Assembly: GCF_036421855.1 (NCBI RefSeq)
Contig: NZ_JAZGOK010000013.1
Source: Georgenia_B sunbinii
GTDB lineage: Bacteria; Actinomycetota; Actinomycetes; Actinomycetales; Actinomycetaceae
Length of the DNA: 64,000 nt
Reading direction: 5' to 3' (one strand)
Shown here: one piece after another, positions 11,078-21,629 of the stretch
Layout: each line of letters starts with the position of its first letter
Numbering within the stretch: position 1 is the first letter of the stretch
Translations under genes and position numbers: made by a program
Notes under the pieces: generated by a model
Told to the model about the DNA's origin: nothing
What the model saw: only the letters and a program-made list of their open reading frames with translations
Databases searched by the model: none

Positions 11078-13654
11078 CTAAGCCATGTCCGGCGATCGCC
11101 AAGACGGCGGACCTGCTGCCCGGGACGCCAACGTCTCGGCCGGGAGGAGGCCCAGCGCACGGCTCATCGCGAGCGCGTCTCCCCTGCTGGAGACGCCGAG
11201 CTTGCGGTAGATGCTGCGCAGCTGGGACTTCACCGTGTTCGGTGAGACGAAGAGCAGGCCAGCCAGCCGGCGGATCGAGGCGACGTGAGCCAGCTGGCGC
11301 AGGAGGGTGCGTTCCCGGTCGGTGAGGCGCACCGGCCGGGCGAGCAGCCGCAACGAGTCGCGCACCTTCGCCAGCCGGACGACCAGGTCGGCCGAGCGCT
11401 GCTCGAGGTCGAGCTGGCCCGCCTGGCTGAGGAGGGCCTCGAAGGAGGCCGTCCCCTGGCGCGCGAACGGCAGCAGGACGTCGGTGCGGACGGCGAGCGC
11501 GAGGCTCCGCTGCAGCGCACGGTCGGACCCCGCACGGTCGCCGGTGGCACGCAGCGCGGCAGCCGTGAGCACCAGGGCCCAGACCCGGTACCGGCTCCCG
11601 TCGGCCCCGGCCGAGTGGGCGTGGAGGAGGCCGACGGCGTCACCCGGGTGACCGAGCGCGAGCAGTGCCTGCGCTCGGACCAGCGGGATCGGCAGCTGCG
11701 GGTGCGGGGCAGGCGTGAGCTCGTCGACGAGCGCCAGCGCGAGGTCGGCGTCACCGTCGGCGAGCACGAGCTCGGCGCGCACGAGCCTCAGCAGCTGACG
11801 CTCGTAGTGCGTGAGCCGGCTGCGGTCGATGCCGTGCTCAGCCATCCCGAGCGTCTCCAGCCCGACCTCGGGTGTGCCGGAGAGAATGTGCGCGACAGAC
11901 TCCAGCTGGACGGCGAGGACACCGAGCAGCGGGTCGGCGAACGGCTCCGCGCGGTGACGGAGCAGGGTGCGGATGGCCGCGAGATCGAGCCGGTAGAGGC
12001 CGGCGATCGCCTCCGCCAGCCGACGCGGCGCGGCGGCCGGCGCGTCGCGCCCGGTACCTGGGTCCGGCAGGTGGCCCACCTGGCCGGCACCGAGCTGGGC
12101 CACGAGGAGACTGAGCGCCCGGGCGAAGCCTGGGTCGCCCCCGGCGGGGTGGGCCGCCCGGACCCCCTCCGCCCGGTCGAGCTCGGTGGCCGCCGCCGTA
12201 AAGCTGCCGCTGCGGAGCAAGGTGAGGCTGTGCTGGACCAGCCCGGCGACGACGACGTCGCCCGGGACTCCGCCACCGGGGGCGACCGTCGCCTGGCGGT
12301 GGTGGTCCAACGCCTCCTCGTGGCGTCCGGCGATCCGGGCGAGCACCGCCCTCAGCACGCCGACGGCGGTCGCCAGGCCCGCGCCGTGCTCGCCGTGACC
12401 GAGGGTGACCGCGTGGTCGAGCAGCAGCGCGGCCTGCAGCCGCTCGGATTCCGTGACGATCCCGGGATGGCCGGTGTGCGTGATGTCAACGATCGCCCGC
12501 ACGTGGGCGACGAGGATCCGCGCGTCCCGCCGGCCGGCGCCACCGAGGCGGGTGAGGAGGAACCGGACCCGGCCGGCCGGCAGCGTGGCGAGCCGCGCCC
12601 AGTGGGTGGCGAGCAGGTCGACCAGCGCCTGCTCGGTGCCGTGAGTGGTCACCGTCCGCACCGCACCGGCGAGGTCGCCGTTGGCGATCAGCCACCGGGC
12701 GGTGATGTCGGTGGCCCGCTGCCGCTCGGCCTCGTCCACCTCGAGCGGGAGGCGCCGGGCCAGCGCAGCCCGGACGAGCGAGGGCAGCTCGTACGTGGTC
12801 TCGGTGCGAGCGCCGTCGACGACGCGGAGCAGCCCCGCGCCGTCGAGCAGCCGCACCAGTGGCATCTCGTGCCAGTCGGGCAGCAGGTCCTCGAGCAGCC
12901 CGGCGGTGAAGTACTCAGGGACACCGGTCAGCAGCAGCGCCTGCCGCTCCGCCAGCGCGAGGTCCCCGCCGGTGGTCCCGCGCGAGATCCGGTCGGCGAT
13001 CACCTCCGCGGCCCGGTCGAAGGAGGTCGGCGTCGGCCCGTGGTCACCGATGGTCTGGAGGAGGCTCTCGACCGCGATGGGCAGGCCGCCGGTCCAGCGG
13101 TGCAGCGTCGCGACGTCCGATTCGTCCAACGACATGCCGGCGGCACCGGTGATCTCGGTGAGCTCGTGCTGTGTGAGGCACAGCTCCCGTGCGGTGATGA
13201 CGGCGTCGGGTCGCAGCCCCATGCTCTCGAGGACGCCGCCGTGCGCCCGGCCCGGCTCGATGACGACGACGCGCAGCTGCTCGGCGCGCTCCCGGAGCCG
13301 GTCCAGCACCGCGAGGTCGACGGGCAGCTCGGCCGGCTCGGGCAGTCTCAGCACCACCGTCGTGCCCGGCCCGCCCTCGGCCACGGTGGCGAGCAACCGG
13401 TCCCACGCCACCGACTCGGCAAGCTCGACGGCGGCCGCGTCCAGCCAGACGGCATCCGTCCCGACGTGCCGCGCCCACTCCCGCACGAAGGCTGCAGCGG
13501 TCGAGCCGGACCCGCTGAAGGTGATCGTGGCGTTCGGGCCGGGAGCAGCCATCCGGTCGATGAGGCGCGCGTTGAGCATCAGTCGACCGGCACCGTACGG
13601 AGCTCCGGCGTCGCTGCTGTCGTCCTGGCGGAAGGCAGCGGCAACTCGCGCCAT
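11078..13654 (-). CDS. MalT-like large LuxR-family transcriptional regulator
   Basis: 858 residues. The C-terminal LuxR helix-turn-helix spans about residues 780-842 (VRLTDRERTLLRQLAHVASI, then LAGLLFVSPNTVKSQLRSIY and RKLGVSSRGDALAMS). The middle is a long alpha-helical TPR-like sensor region, as in MalT/LAL regulators. The N-terminal ATPase-like region is degenerate: the expected GxxxxGKT P-loop is only ITFSGSGSTAAA, so ATP binding is doubtful. ATG 13654 has GGAG five bases upstream and is preferred to GTG 13660, which overlaps that site. Possible targets are citrate synthase just downstream or the giant surface protein upstream on the same strand; the ligand cannot be deduced. Confidence 0.88.
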   Translation of the reverse strand: MARVAAAFRQDDSSDAGAPYGAGRLMLNARLIDRMAAPGPNATITFSGSGSTAAAFVREWARHVGTDAVWLDAAAVELAESVAWDRLLATVAEGGPGTTVVLRLPEPAELPVDLAVLDRLRERAEQLRVVVIEPGRAHGGVLESMGLRPDAVITARELCLTQHELTEITGAAGMSLDESDVATLHRWTGGLPIAVESLLQTIGDHGPTPTSFDRAAEVIADRISRGTTGGDLALAERQALLLTGVPEYFTAGLLEDLLPDWHEMPLVRLLDGAGLLRVVDGARTETTYELPSLVRAALARRLPLEVDEAERQRATDITARWLIANGDLAGAVRTVTTHGTEQALVDLLATHWARLATLPAGRVRFLLTRLGGAGRRDARILVAHVRAIVDITHTGHPGIVTESERLQAALLLDHAVTLGHGEHGAGLATAVGVLRAVLARIAGRHEEALDHHRQATVAPGGGVPGDVVVAGLVQHSLTLLRSGSFTAAATELDRAEGVRAAHPAGGDPGFARALSLLVAQLGAGQVGHLPDPGTGRDAPAAAPRRLAEAIAGLYRLDLAAIRTLLRHRAEPFADPLLGVLAVQLESVAHILSGTPEVGLETLGMAEHGIDRSRLTHYERQLLRLVRAELVLADGDADLALALVDELTPAPHPQLPIPLVRAQALLALGHPGDAVGLLHAHSAGADGSRYRVWALVLTAAALRATGDRAGSDRALQRSLALAVRTDVLLPFARQGTASFEALLSQAGQLDLEQRSADLVVRLAKVRDSLRLLARPVRLTDRERTLLRQLAHVASIRRLAGLLFVSPNTVKSQLRSIYRKLGVSSRGDALAMSRALGLLPAETLASRAAGPPSWRSPDMA

Positions 13655-13817
13655 TGACACTCCAATCTCACCCCATGATGGGAAATGTTCGTACGGCAGG
13701 GCACAGCCTACGGGCAGTGCGCCACCACCGACCGTGGCCGGTGGAACGTAGACGCCGGGCCGTCCTGTGGACTACCGCGGTGTCCGCGGGGAACGTGGAC
13801 GGCAGGTCTGGGCAGAC

Positions 13818-13850
13818 GTGAGGGCCGGGACGGTGTGTCCCGGCCCTCAC
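13818..13850 (-). terminator. Strong hairpin terminator of the giant surface-protein gene
   Basis: Perfect 14-bp stem, GTGAGGGCCGGGAC (13818-13831) pairing with 13837-13850, loop GGTGT. It starts 21 bp past the TAG at 13872. No U tract, as is common in high-GC actinobacteria. Confidence 0.72.
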
Positions 13851-13871
13851 GATGTGGGCGTCAGCCCGCGG

Positions 13872-16800
13872 CTACCGCTGCCACTGCCGACGGCGGCCGA
13901 CCAGGGTGGCGCCCGCTCCGAGGAGCAGCAGCGCGCTCAGCCCGGCGGCCAGGGCGTGGGTACCGGTGGTCGGCAGACCCGGCCGCGGCGTGGTGCCACC
14001 GGCGCCCAGCTCGGGAACCGGGTGCTCGGTGCCCACCGGCGGCGGGACCAGGGTGGTCCCCCCGGGCGGGGTTGCCTCACCGCTGACGACGTTGCGCACG
14101 GTGACGCCGGCGGCGTCCTCGTCCACGGTCACCGAGTAGGTGATCGTCACCTCCTCGCCGACGGCGAGCTCGCCGTCCCAGGTCAGCGTGGAGCCGACCA
14201 CGGCCAGCTCGCCGGCCTCGTCCTCGCCGATGACGGCGACGGCGTCACCGTTGTACTCGGCGTGCGCGAGGACCTCGGACAGGTCGTCGGTGATGACGAC
14301 CGGGTCGAGGACGGTGGCACCGGTGTTCGTGCCGGTCACCGTGTAGGTGATGCGCTCACCGGGGCGAACCTCTGTGCCGGACTCCGGGTCGGAGACCTTG
14401 TCGAGCTCGAACCCGGGCACGGGGTGCTCGGTGCTCACCTCGGGCGGCACGATCGGCGGGAGCCCCGGCGGGGTCGCCGCGCCTGCGACGGTGTTGGTCA
14501 CGACGGCGCCGGCGGCGTCCTCGTGGACCGTCACGGAGTAGGTGATGGTCACCTGTTCGCCCACGGCCAGCTGACCGGCCCAGGCGAGCGCGGTGCCCTC
14601 GACGACGAGCTCGCCGGCGAGGTCCTGCCCGACGACGGCGACGGCGTCACCGTTGTAGTCGGCGTGGTTCAGCACCTCGGACAGGTCGTCGGTGATGACG
14701 ACCGGGTCGAGGACCGTGCCACCGGTGTTCGTCCCCGTCACCGTGTAGGTGATGGTCTCGCCGGGCATGACCGTGGAGCCCGAGATCGGATCGGAGGTCT
14801 TGTCCAGCTCGAAGCCGGGCACCGGCACCGGGTGCTCGGTGCTCGTGGGCGGCGGCACGATCGGCGGCGCCCCGGGCGGGGTCGCCTGGCCGGTCACCGT
14901 GTTGGTGAGCAGCTGCCCGGAGGCCTCCGGGCTGACGGTCACCGAGTAGGTGATCTTCACCTGCTCGCCGACGGCCAGCGCACCGGTCCAGGTGAGCGTG
15001 GTGCCCTCGAGCACCAGCTCGCCGGCCTCCTCCTCTCCCACGACGGCGACGGCGTCACCGTTGGACTCGGCGTGCGCGAGCACCTCGGACAGGTCGTCGG
15101 TGATGACGACCGGGTCCAGTGCGGTCTCGCCGGTGTTCGTGCCCGTCACCGTGTAGGTGACGACCTCACCGGGGTGGACCTCGGTGCCCGAGACCGGGTC
15201 CGATGCCTTGCGCAGGTCGAAGCCGGGGACCGGGACGGGGTGCTCGGTGGTCACCGGCGGCGGGTCCAGCGGCGGGCGCCCCGGCGGGGTGCCCTCACCG
15301 GTCACCGTGTTGGTGACCAGGGCGCCGGCGGCGTCCTCGTTCACCGTGACCGAGTAACTCACCGTGACCTGCTCGCCGACGGCCAGCACACCGGTCCAGG
15401 TGAGCGTCGTGCCCTCGAGCACGAGCTCGCCGGACTCGGCGTCGCCGACCACGGCGACCGCGTCCACGTTGTACTCGGCGTGCGCCAGGACCTCGGACAT
15501 GTCGTCGGTCAGCACGACCGGGTCCAGCACCGTGGCACCGGTGTTCGTGCCGGTCACCGTGTAGGTGATGACCTCACTGGCGTCGACCACCGTGCCCGAG
15601 GCCGGGTCGGAGATCTTGGTGATCTCGAACCCGGGAACCGGGTGCTCGGTGCCGACCGGCGGCGGGACGAGCGGCGGGAGCCCGGGCGGGGTCGCCTCAC
15701 CGGTGACGGTGTTGGCGACCACCGCGCCGGCGGCGTCCTCGTCCACGGCCACCGAGTAGGTGATCGTCACGCTCTGGCCCACGGCCAGCTCGCCGGTCCA
15801 GGTGAGCGTGGTGCCGACCACGGCCAGCTCGCCGGCCTCCTCGCCGTCGACGACGGCGACGGCGTCACCGTTGTACTCGGCGTGGGCGAGGACCTCGGAC
15901 AGGTCGTCGGTGATGACGACCGGGTCGAGGACAGTGGCGCCGGTGTTCGTGCCGGTCACCGTGTAGGTGATGTCCTCGCCGGGCAGCACCGTGGAACCCG
16001 ACGACGGGTCGGAGACCTTGTCCAGGTCGAAGCCGGGGACCGGGTGCTCCGTCTGACCCGGCGGCGGCACGATCGGCGGGCCGTTGGGCGGCGTCGCCGA
16101 GCCGGTGACGATGTTGTCGACGACCGCACCGGCGGCATCCTCGTCCACGGTCACCGAGTAGGTGAGCTCGACCTCCTGGCCGGCGGCCAGGACACCGGTC
16201 CAGGTCAGCGTGGTGCCCTCGAGGGCGACCTCGCCGGTCGCGACCCCACCGATGGTCGCGGTGACGTCGTCGTTGTAGCCCGCGTGGGCGAGCACACCGG
16301 ACAGGTCGTCGGTGAGGACGGCCGGGTCGAGCACCGTCTCACCGGTGTTCGTCCCGGTCACCGTGTAGGTGATGACCTCGCCGGGCAGGACCGTCTCGCC
16401 GGACGCCGGGTCCGAGCTCTTGGTCAGCTCGAACGCGGGCACCTCGAGCGCCGCACAGGCAACGGCGTCCGCGGACTCGCCGTTGTGGACCACGCCGGCG
16501 GTGTTGGTCAGCCCGCCGGCCTCGCCGGAGCCGGGCTCGGGGCACTGCAGGCCCCCGGGAACGGCCACGTCCATGTCGAGCGAGACGACGACCTCCACCT
16601 GGTAGGTGTGCAGCCCGCCGGCCTCGAGCGTGACGCCCTCAGCGATGACGTTCCCCTCCGAGCCCGTCTCGCCCTGCCCGGTCCAGTCGGCCGGGATGGT
16701 GACGTCCGTCGGCGTCGTGACGACGGCTGCGGACTCGATGACCGCACCGGGGCCGTAGCGCAGCTCGTCGGCCACGTCGTACGTGCCGGTGGCCTCACCG

Positions 16801-19800
16801 ACGTTCTCCACGACGACGTCGTAGGTGATCGTCCAGGTGAAGTCGCCGTTGGCGACCGGGCCCTCGCTCACGGTCTTGTCGAGCTCGATGACCGGCAGGG
16901 AGGCGCAGGCCTCGCCGACGGCGACGATCCCGTTGTGGGTGAGGCCCGCGGAGTTCGCGAGGCCACCCGTGCCGCCCGAGCCGGGCGGCGGGCACTGCAG
17001 CGTGGACAGGTCCAGCTCGGCCTCGTCGAGCGAGACGACGGCCTGCACCTGGTAGGTGTGCGTGCCCTCCGCCTCGAGCGTGACGCCCTGGGCGATGACG
17101 TTATCGTCCGCGCCGGTCTCTCCGAGCCCGGTCCAGTCCGCGTTCGTCTCCACGCCCTCGGGCGCGGTGACCACGGCGGCCGACTCGAGCTGCACGTCGC
17201 CGCCGAACATGAGGCGGTCGGTGATCTCGTAGTCCGCGGCCGCGCCGCCGACGTTCTCGGCGACGACGTCGTAGAGCACCGTGAACGTGCCGTCACCGTT
17301 GGCCGTGGGGCCCTCGCTGATGGTCTTGTCCAGCTGGACGTAGCCCACCGTCACGCAGGCGGTGGCCTCGTCGGTCAGGTCGTTGTGCTCGAGGCCCGCC
17401 GAGTTGGACAGCCCGCCGGTCTCGCCCTCGCCCAGTGCCGAGCACTGGGTGACGACGGGCACGACACCGTCGGTGGCGTCGACCGACAGGACGACCTCCA
17501 CCTGGTAGGTGTGCACCTGGCCGCCCGCGAGCGGGACGTCGGCCGCGATGAGGTTCTCCACCGCGGCGTCCTCGCCCAGACCGGTCCAGGTCTCCAGCGC
17601 GCTGACGCCGTCCGGCGTGGTGACCACCGCGGTGTCCTCCACCACGAGTTCGCCAGAGGCGTCCATGGCGTCGGAGACGTCGTAGACGCCCTCGCCGCCA
17701 CCGTTGTTGGTCGCGACGATGTCGTAGGTCACCGTCCAGGTGCCGTCGCCGCCTGCGACCGGCCCCTCGGAGATGCCCTTGTCGATGCTGATCGACGGCG
17801 GCTCCGCGCAGGCGAAGTCGTCCTCGGTGAGGCCGGACTCGTCGGTCAGCGTCGAGGTGTTGGTCAGCGCCCGCGCCAGGGTGGGGTCGCCACCCAGGTC
17901 GGCGCAGACCGTCGGGTCGGTGTCGTCGCCCGAGCCGGCGCCGGGGAGCTGCAGCGGCACGTCCGCCAGCACCTCGAGCCGGTACACGTGCGGCGCGTAG
18001 TCCGCGTCGCCCGTGCCCGCCAGCGGGACGCTCGTCGCGATCCGCGTGGCCTCCGCACCGTCCCACGCCGGCTCCGCCGGCGTGACGCCCGACGGGAGGC
18101 TGACGACGTCGGTCGAGACGACCGTGATGCCCTCGGCGTAGCGCAGCGTGTCGTCGAGGTCGTACAGGGTCGCCCCGACGCCGAGGTTGGCCACCGTGAT
18201 GTCGTAGACGACCGCCCACTGGCCGTCGCCGACCGGTGCCGCCGAGACGAGCTCCTTCTCGTGGGTCGGCTGCCCGACCTCACGGCACTCGCTGTCGGTG
18301 CTCGGGTAGCCGTTGTAGGTCACCGTCGCGCCGTTGAGCAGCCCGGTGCCCTCCGTGGAGCCCTCGACGAGCGAGCAGTCGGACGGGTCCGGCTGCGCAG
18401 GCGGGTCGGGCAGGTCGAGCGTGTAGCGGACCGTGACCTCGTAGGTGTGCACGGCGTCGCCGTCGATCGGCTGGTCCGCCACCACGAGGGTGTCGCTGAC
18501 GCCGTCGAAGTCGGCGTTGAGCGTCACGCCGGCCGGGTCGACCGACGCGGCCTCAACAGAGACGATGTCGATACCGGTGCCGAAGCGCAGGCTGTCGACG
18601 AGGTCGTACGTCGTGGCGACGGCGGTCTCGTTGGTCACGGCCAGGCCGTAGACGACCTCCCAGACCCCGGGCAGCTCGTCGCGGTCGACGACGGTCGGCT
18701 CGGAGGCCACCGTCTTGTCCAGCTCGACGCGCGGCAGGTCACCGCACTCGGTGTCGGTGATGTCCTCGTGGCCGGCCGGGACGAGCGTCGCGGCGTTGAA
18801 CAGGCCGGTCGTCCCCGCGCCGGGGACCTGGTCGGGCGTGCAGGTCAGCGCCTCGGCGCCGGCCAGCACCTCACCGGTGACCTCGTCGACCGACAGCGCC
18901 ACCGTCACCTCAAGGGTGTAGGTGTGCGCGGTGCCGGCCTCCTCGGTGGAGCCCGCGGCGATCGGGAAGGACTCGGTGATGACCGCCTGGTCCTCGGTCC
19001 CGTCCCAGTCCTCGTTGAGGGCTGCGCCGGTGGGGCCGTCGAGCACCTCGGTGGCCACCACCTCGATGCCCGCGCCGTAGCCGGTGAGGTCGTCGGTCAG
19101 CTCGTAGGAGCCGCCGACGTCCGAGGGGTTGCCCACGACGAGGTCGTAGGTCACCGTCCACGTGCCGTCACCGTTCTCGACGGGACCCGACACGGTGCGC
19201 TTGTCGAACTCGTAGTCGATCTGCGAGTAACCGAAGTCGATCGTGTGGTCGTTCTCGCCGGGCCCGCCGGTCGTGATGGCCGCGTACGGGAAGGACCCGT
19301 CCGCCGTCTCCTCGACGATGCCGTCGGAGTCGTTGCGGTCCGCGTCGAGCGAACCCTCGTCACCGGTGTTCTCGACGGTCGGGTACCACCCGAACAGTGG
19401 CCCACCGTCGGCGTAGTCCGCCGCAGCGTCGATCCCGACGACGTAGTCCGTGTTCGTCGCCAGGGCGTACGCCTCGTCGTTGGAGGAGAAGTAGTACTCG
19501 CCCAGCGCGCTGGTCGTGGTCGTCGACACCAGTGTGCGGGTGCCGTCCTCGGCGACCTCGTAGAGGTTGACGGTGGCGCCCTCGACCGGGGCCTCGTCCG
19601 GGTCCTGCACGCCGTCGTTGTCGACGTCGTACCAGACGTAGTTCCCGATCTCGATCGGGGCAGCTGAGGCGAGGGCGGCGGCGGAGCCGAGCCCGTTGCC
19701 CTTGGACGTCACGTCCGGCTGCTGCTGGAACCCGTGGATGATCACTGCGCCCCGAGGGTCGTGCGCCTGTCCCCCCTCCTGGAACAGTCGCCGGACACCG

Positions 19801-21629
19801 GACTGGCCGGCACCGTTGGCGGCGTGCACGCCGGTCGTCAGCACGCCGTCGGCCCGGCTGGGCACCACGACGATCGAGCCGAGCGCCTCGTTGTCCTGGT
19901 TGAACTGCGTGTAGCCGGTGTCGAAGTAGCGCAGGCCACCGGGCCCGCCGTCGCCCTGGGCCGCCCCGTCCCCGTCGATGCCACGGTGCACGCCGTTGTC
20001 CTCGAGCACGAAGCTGCCGTCGCCGGCCGGGGCTGCGATGTAGACGTCACCCTCCGAGCGGATCTGGGCGCTCACCGCGTTGCCGTCCGCCGGGTCTCCC
20101 GAGATGTACGCCTGCCCGCCGAAGAGGTCACCGGCAAGGTCGCGCACCCCGATGACGAGGTCGCCGTGCAGGTACTTGGCGTCGCCGACCACCGGCATCG
20201 CTGAGCGGATCACGGCACCCTGGAGGCGGATATCGCTGATGTCCGTCGCCCACGGGAACCAGGTCGGGTTGAACCCGGTGCGAGTGAAGTCGAGCGGGAA
20301 GCTCAGCACCTCGCGCAGGTCGCCCGGGTTGGCCGGGTCGAAGCTGTAGACGTAACCGTGGAGGTCCGCGACGTCCTGGGTCGTCTCTGCGGTGTCCGTC
20401 ACGGTCAGGTACATCTCGTTCGTCAGCGGGTTCGCCGAGACGCCGTACGGGCGCAGGTCGCTGTCGTCCGGGAAGTACTCGTCCAGCTCGATCTCCGTGA
20501 CGTTTGCCGGCAGGAGGTCGACGGAGCCACCCGTCTCGACCTGGATCAGTGAACGGTTGTGCAGGTTGACGGCGTAGAGGTACTGCTCGTCGGCGGACAG
20601 CGCGATGGTTCCCAGTCCGGAACGGCCGACCTGGCCCCACGCCTGCGCGTCGCGCATCCAGTCGTACTGCGGGTTGTCAGCAGTGACGTCCGGACGAAGC
20701 CCGTGCGGGTCCCCGGCCGGCGCCGACTGATCGGGGCCGCCGAGGTCGATGCCGAAGTCGGTGACATCGACGTAGAGGTCCGCGGACGCCGTCGGCACCT
20801 CCCAGCTGTCGCCGTCGGGCGTCACCCGGTAGATCGCACCGATACCCTCGGGCCCGACGCCGACGTGCCGGCGGATGTAGGCGGCGGTGAGGACCGTCGC
20901 CGGCTCGCCGGGGGCGGTCGGCCGGGCCACCGCGGACCCGTTCGTGGCACCGACCTGAGAGAAGGGCACCTGGGCCGTCTGCGGCACCAGGGCGCCCCCG
21001 GCCGGACTCTCCGCGTCGTAGCGGATGGTCGTGCCGGCGGCCGCGGTGGCGTTCATACCGTCGGAGGGGCCGTAGTGCATGACCGGGACGAAGACGTTCG
21101 GGTTGTTCTCGACGTAGGCGCTGGGCACCTGGAAGGAGAAGTCCACGCCGGACGCGCCGACGCCGTCGGCGACGTCGGCGAACTGCACGGTGGTCCCGTT
21201 GGACGGCTCGCCTGCGCGGCCAACGACGGAGTCGCGCCACTGGGACCACTGCGGGGTGTCGGGCAGGTTCGCCTCGACTCGCCACCGGTCGGCGTCGCTG
21301 GTGACCGGCAGCACGTAGTTGCCGTCCTCGCCCGTGGTCGCCGGGCCCGCCACGTTGCCCTCGCCGTCGTAGGCGATGACCTCGATGCCGGCCAGCCCGG
21401 ACTCAAAGGAGTCGAATACGCCGTTGGAGTCGTAGTCCTGCCAGATCGTGCCGGTGATCTCGTCCTCGACCGCGGCGGTCGCCGTTAGCGGCAGCACCGC
21501 CCCGGTGAGCATCGAGCCCACCAGCCCGGCAATCCCGAGCGTGGCGGCGCCCCGTCGCGCCTTCCCCGTTGATCTGCGTGATCGCCTACCCGGCGCCGCT
21601 GTTCTCTCGCCCACCCGTGCATCGCCCAA
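13872..21629 (-). CDS. Giant LPXTG-anchored surface protein with SdrD-like and repeated stalk domains
   Basis: About 2,585 residues. The N-terminus is arginine-rich and followed by a hydrophobic stretch to about residue 53 (signal peptide). Next come an SdrD B-like domain (GTIWQDYDSNGVFDSFESGL), a long propeller-like region (residues 150-640), and a second SdrD-like domain near 658 (GNYVWYDVDNDGVQDPDEAP). Six domains of about 152 residues opening with variants of ELDKTVSEGPVANGDGTWTV (about 809-1730) precede six near-identical 134-136-residue domains (about 1733-2535). The C-terminus has sortase motif LPTTG (2552-2556), a hydrophobic helix and RRRQWQR. Start: TTG 21629 with AGGAAGG nine bases upstream; GTG 21614 is possible but lacks a ribosome-binding site. 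It is probably a cell-wall-linked adhesin or fibre, divergent from the DyP operon. Confidence 0.9.
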   Translation of the reverse strand: MGDARVGERTAAPGRRSRRSTGKARRGAATLGIAGLVGSMLTGAVLPLTATAAVEDEITGTIWQDYDSNGVFDSFESGLAGIEVIAYDGEGNVAGPATTGEDGNYVLPVTSDADRWRVEANLPDTPQWSQWRDSVVGRAGEPSNGTTVQFADVADGVGASGVDFSFQVPSAYVENNPNVFVPVMHYGPSDGMNATAAAGTTIRYDAESPAGGALVPQTAQVPFSQVGATNGSAVARPTAPGEPATVLTAAYIRRHVGVGPEGIGAIYRVTPDGDSWEVPTASADLYVDVTDFGIDLGGPDQSAPAGDPHGLRPDVTADNPQYDWMRDAQAWGQVGRSGLGTIALSADEQYLYAVNLHNRSLIQVETGGSVDLLPANVTEIELDEYFPDDSDLRPYGVSANPLTNEMYLTVTDTAETTQDVADLHGYVYSFDPANPGDLREVLSFPLDFTRTGFNPTWFPWATDISDIRLQGAVIRSAMPVVGDAKYLHGDLVIGVRDLAGDLFGGQAYISGDPADGNAVSAQIRSEGDVYIAAPAGDGSFVLEDNGVHRGIDGDGAAQGDGGPGGLRYFDTGYTQFNQDNEALGSIVVVPSRADGVLTTGVHAANGAGQSGVRRLFQEGGQAHDPRGAVIIHGFQQQPDVTSKGNGLGSAAALASAAPIEIGNYVWYDVDNDGVQDPDEAPVEGATVNLYEVAEDGTRTLVSTTTTSALGEYYFSSNDEAYALATNTDYVVGIDAAADYADGGPLFGWYPTVENTGDEGSLDADRNDSDGIVEETADGSFPYAAITTGGPGENDHTIDFGYSQIDYEFDKRTVSGPVENGDGTWTVTYDLVVGNPSDVGGSYELTDDLTGYGAGIEVVATEVLDGPTGAALNEDWDGTEDQAVITESFPIAAGSTEEAGTAHTYTLEVTVALSVDEVTGEVLAGAEALTCTPDQVPGAGTTGLFNAATLVPAGHEDITDTECGDLPRVELDKTVASEPTVVDRDELPGVWEVVYGLAVTNETAVATTYDLVDSLRFGTGIDIVSVEAASVDPAGVTLNADFDGVSDTLVVADQPIDGDAVHTYEVTVRYTLDLPDPPAQPDPSDCSLVEGSTEGTGLLNGATVTYNGYPSTDSECREVGQPTHEKELVSAAPVGDGQWAVVYDITVANLGVGATLYDLDDTLRYAEGITVVSTDVVSLPSGVTPAEPAWDGAEATRIATSVPLAGTGDADYAPHVYRLEVLADVPLQLPGAGSGDDTDPTVCADLGGDPTLARALTNTSTLTDESGLTEDDFACAEPPSISIDKGISEGPVAGGDGTWTVTYDIVATNNGGGEGVYDVSDAMDASGELVVEDTAVVTTPDGVSALETWTGLGEDAAVENLIAADVPLAGGQVHTYQVEVVLSVDATDGVVPVVTQCSALGEGETGGLSNSAGLEHNDLTDEATACVTVGYVQLDKTISEGPTANGDGTFTVLYDVVAENVGGAAADYEITDRLMFGGDVQLESAAVVTAPEGVETNADWTGLGETGADDNVIAQGVTLEAEGTHTYQVQAVVSLDEAELDLSTLQCPPPGSGGTGGLANSAGLTHNGIVAVGEACASLPVIELDKTVSEGPVANGDFTWTITYDVVVENVGEATGTYDVADELRYGPGAVIESAAVVTTPTDVTIPADWTGQGETGSEGNVIAEGVTLEAGGLHTYQVEVVVSLDMDVAVPGGLQCPEPGSGEAGGLTNTAGVVHNGESADAVACAALEVPAFELTKSSDPASGETVLPGEVITYTVTGTNTGETVLDPAVLTDDLSGVLAHAGYNDDVTATIGGVATGEVALEGTTLTWTGVLAAGQEVELTYSVTVDEDAAGAVVDNIVTGSATPPNGPPIVPPPGQTEHPVPGFDLDKVSDPSSGSTVLPGEDITYTVTGTNTGATVLDPVVITDDLSEVLAHAEYNGDAVAVVDGEEAGELAVVGTTLTWTGELAVGQSVTITYSVAVDEDAAGAVVANTVTGEATPPGLPPLVPPPVGTEHPVPGFEITKISDPASGTVVDASEVITYTVTGTNTGATVLDPVVLTDDMSEVLAHAEYNVDAVAVVGDAESGELVLEGTTLTWTGVLAVGEQVTVSYSVTVNEDAAGALVTNTVTGEGTPPGRPPLDPPPVTTEHPVPVPGFDLRKASDPVSGTEVHPGEVVTYTVTGTNTGETALDPVVITDDLSEVLAHAESNGDAVAVVGEEEAGELVLEGTTLTWTGALAVGEQVKITYSVTVSPEASGQLLTNTVTGQATPPGAPPIVPPPTSTEHPVPVPGFELDKTSDPISGSTVMPGETITYTVTGTNTGGTVLDPVVITDDLSEVLNHADYNGDAVAVVGQDLAGELVVEGTALAWAGQLAVGEQVTITYSVTVHEDAAGAVVTNTVAGAATPPGLPPIVPPEVSTEHPVPGFELDKVSDPESGTEVRPGERITYTVTGTNTGATVLDPVVITDDLSEVLAHAEYNGDAVAVIGEDEAGELAVVGSTLTWDGELAVGEEVTITYSVTVDEDAAGVTVRNVVSGEATPPGGTTLVPPPVGTEHPVPELGAGGTTPRPGLPTTGTHALAAGLSALLLLGAGATLVGRRRQWQR
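14005..16440 (-). repeat. Six tandem intragenic repeats of 402/408 bp
   Basis: The conserved 10-mer gtgtaggtga recurs at 14341, 14743, 15151, 15559, 15961 and 16363, giving periods of 402, 408, 408, 402 and 402 bp. The 408-bp units carry two extra codons (a PVPVPG instead of PVPG linker). Each encodes one stalk domain beginning like FELDKTSDPISGSTVMPGE. Nucleotide identity between units is high enough for copy-number change by recombination. Confidence 0.9.

Noticed and set aside
13767..19667. 1,966-residue plus-strand open frame across the LPXTG gene
   Set aside because: Same effect on a larger scale; its apparent repeats merely mirror the antisense stalk repeats.
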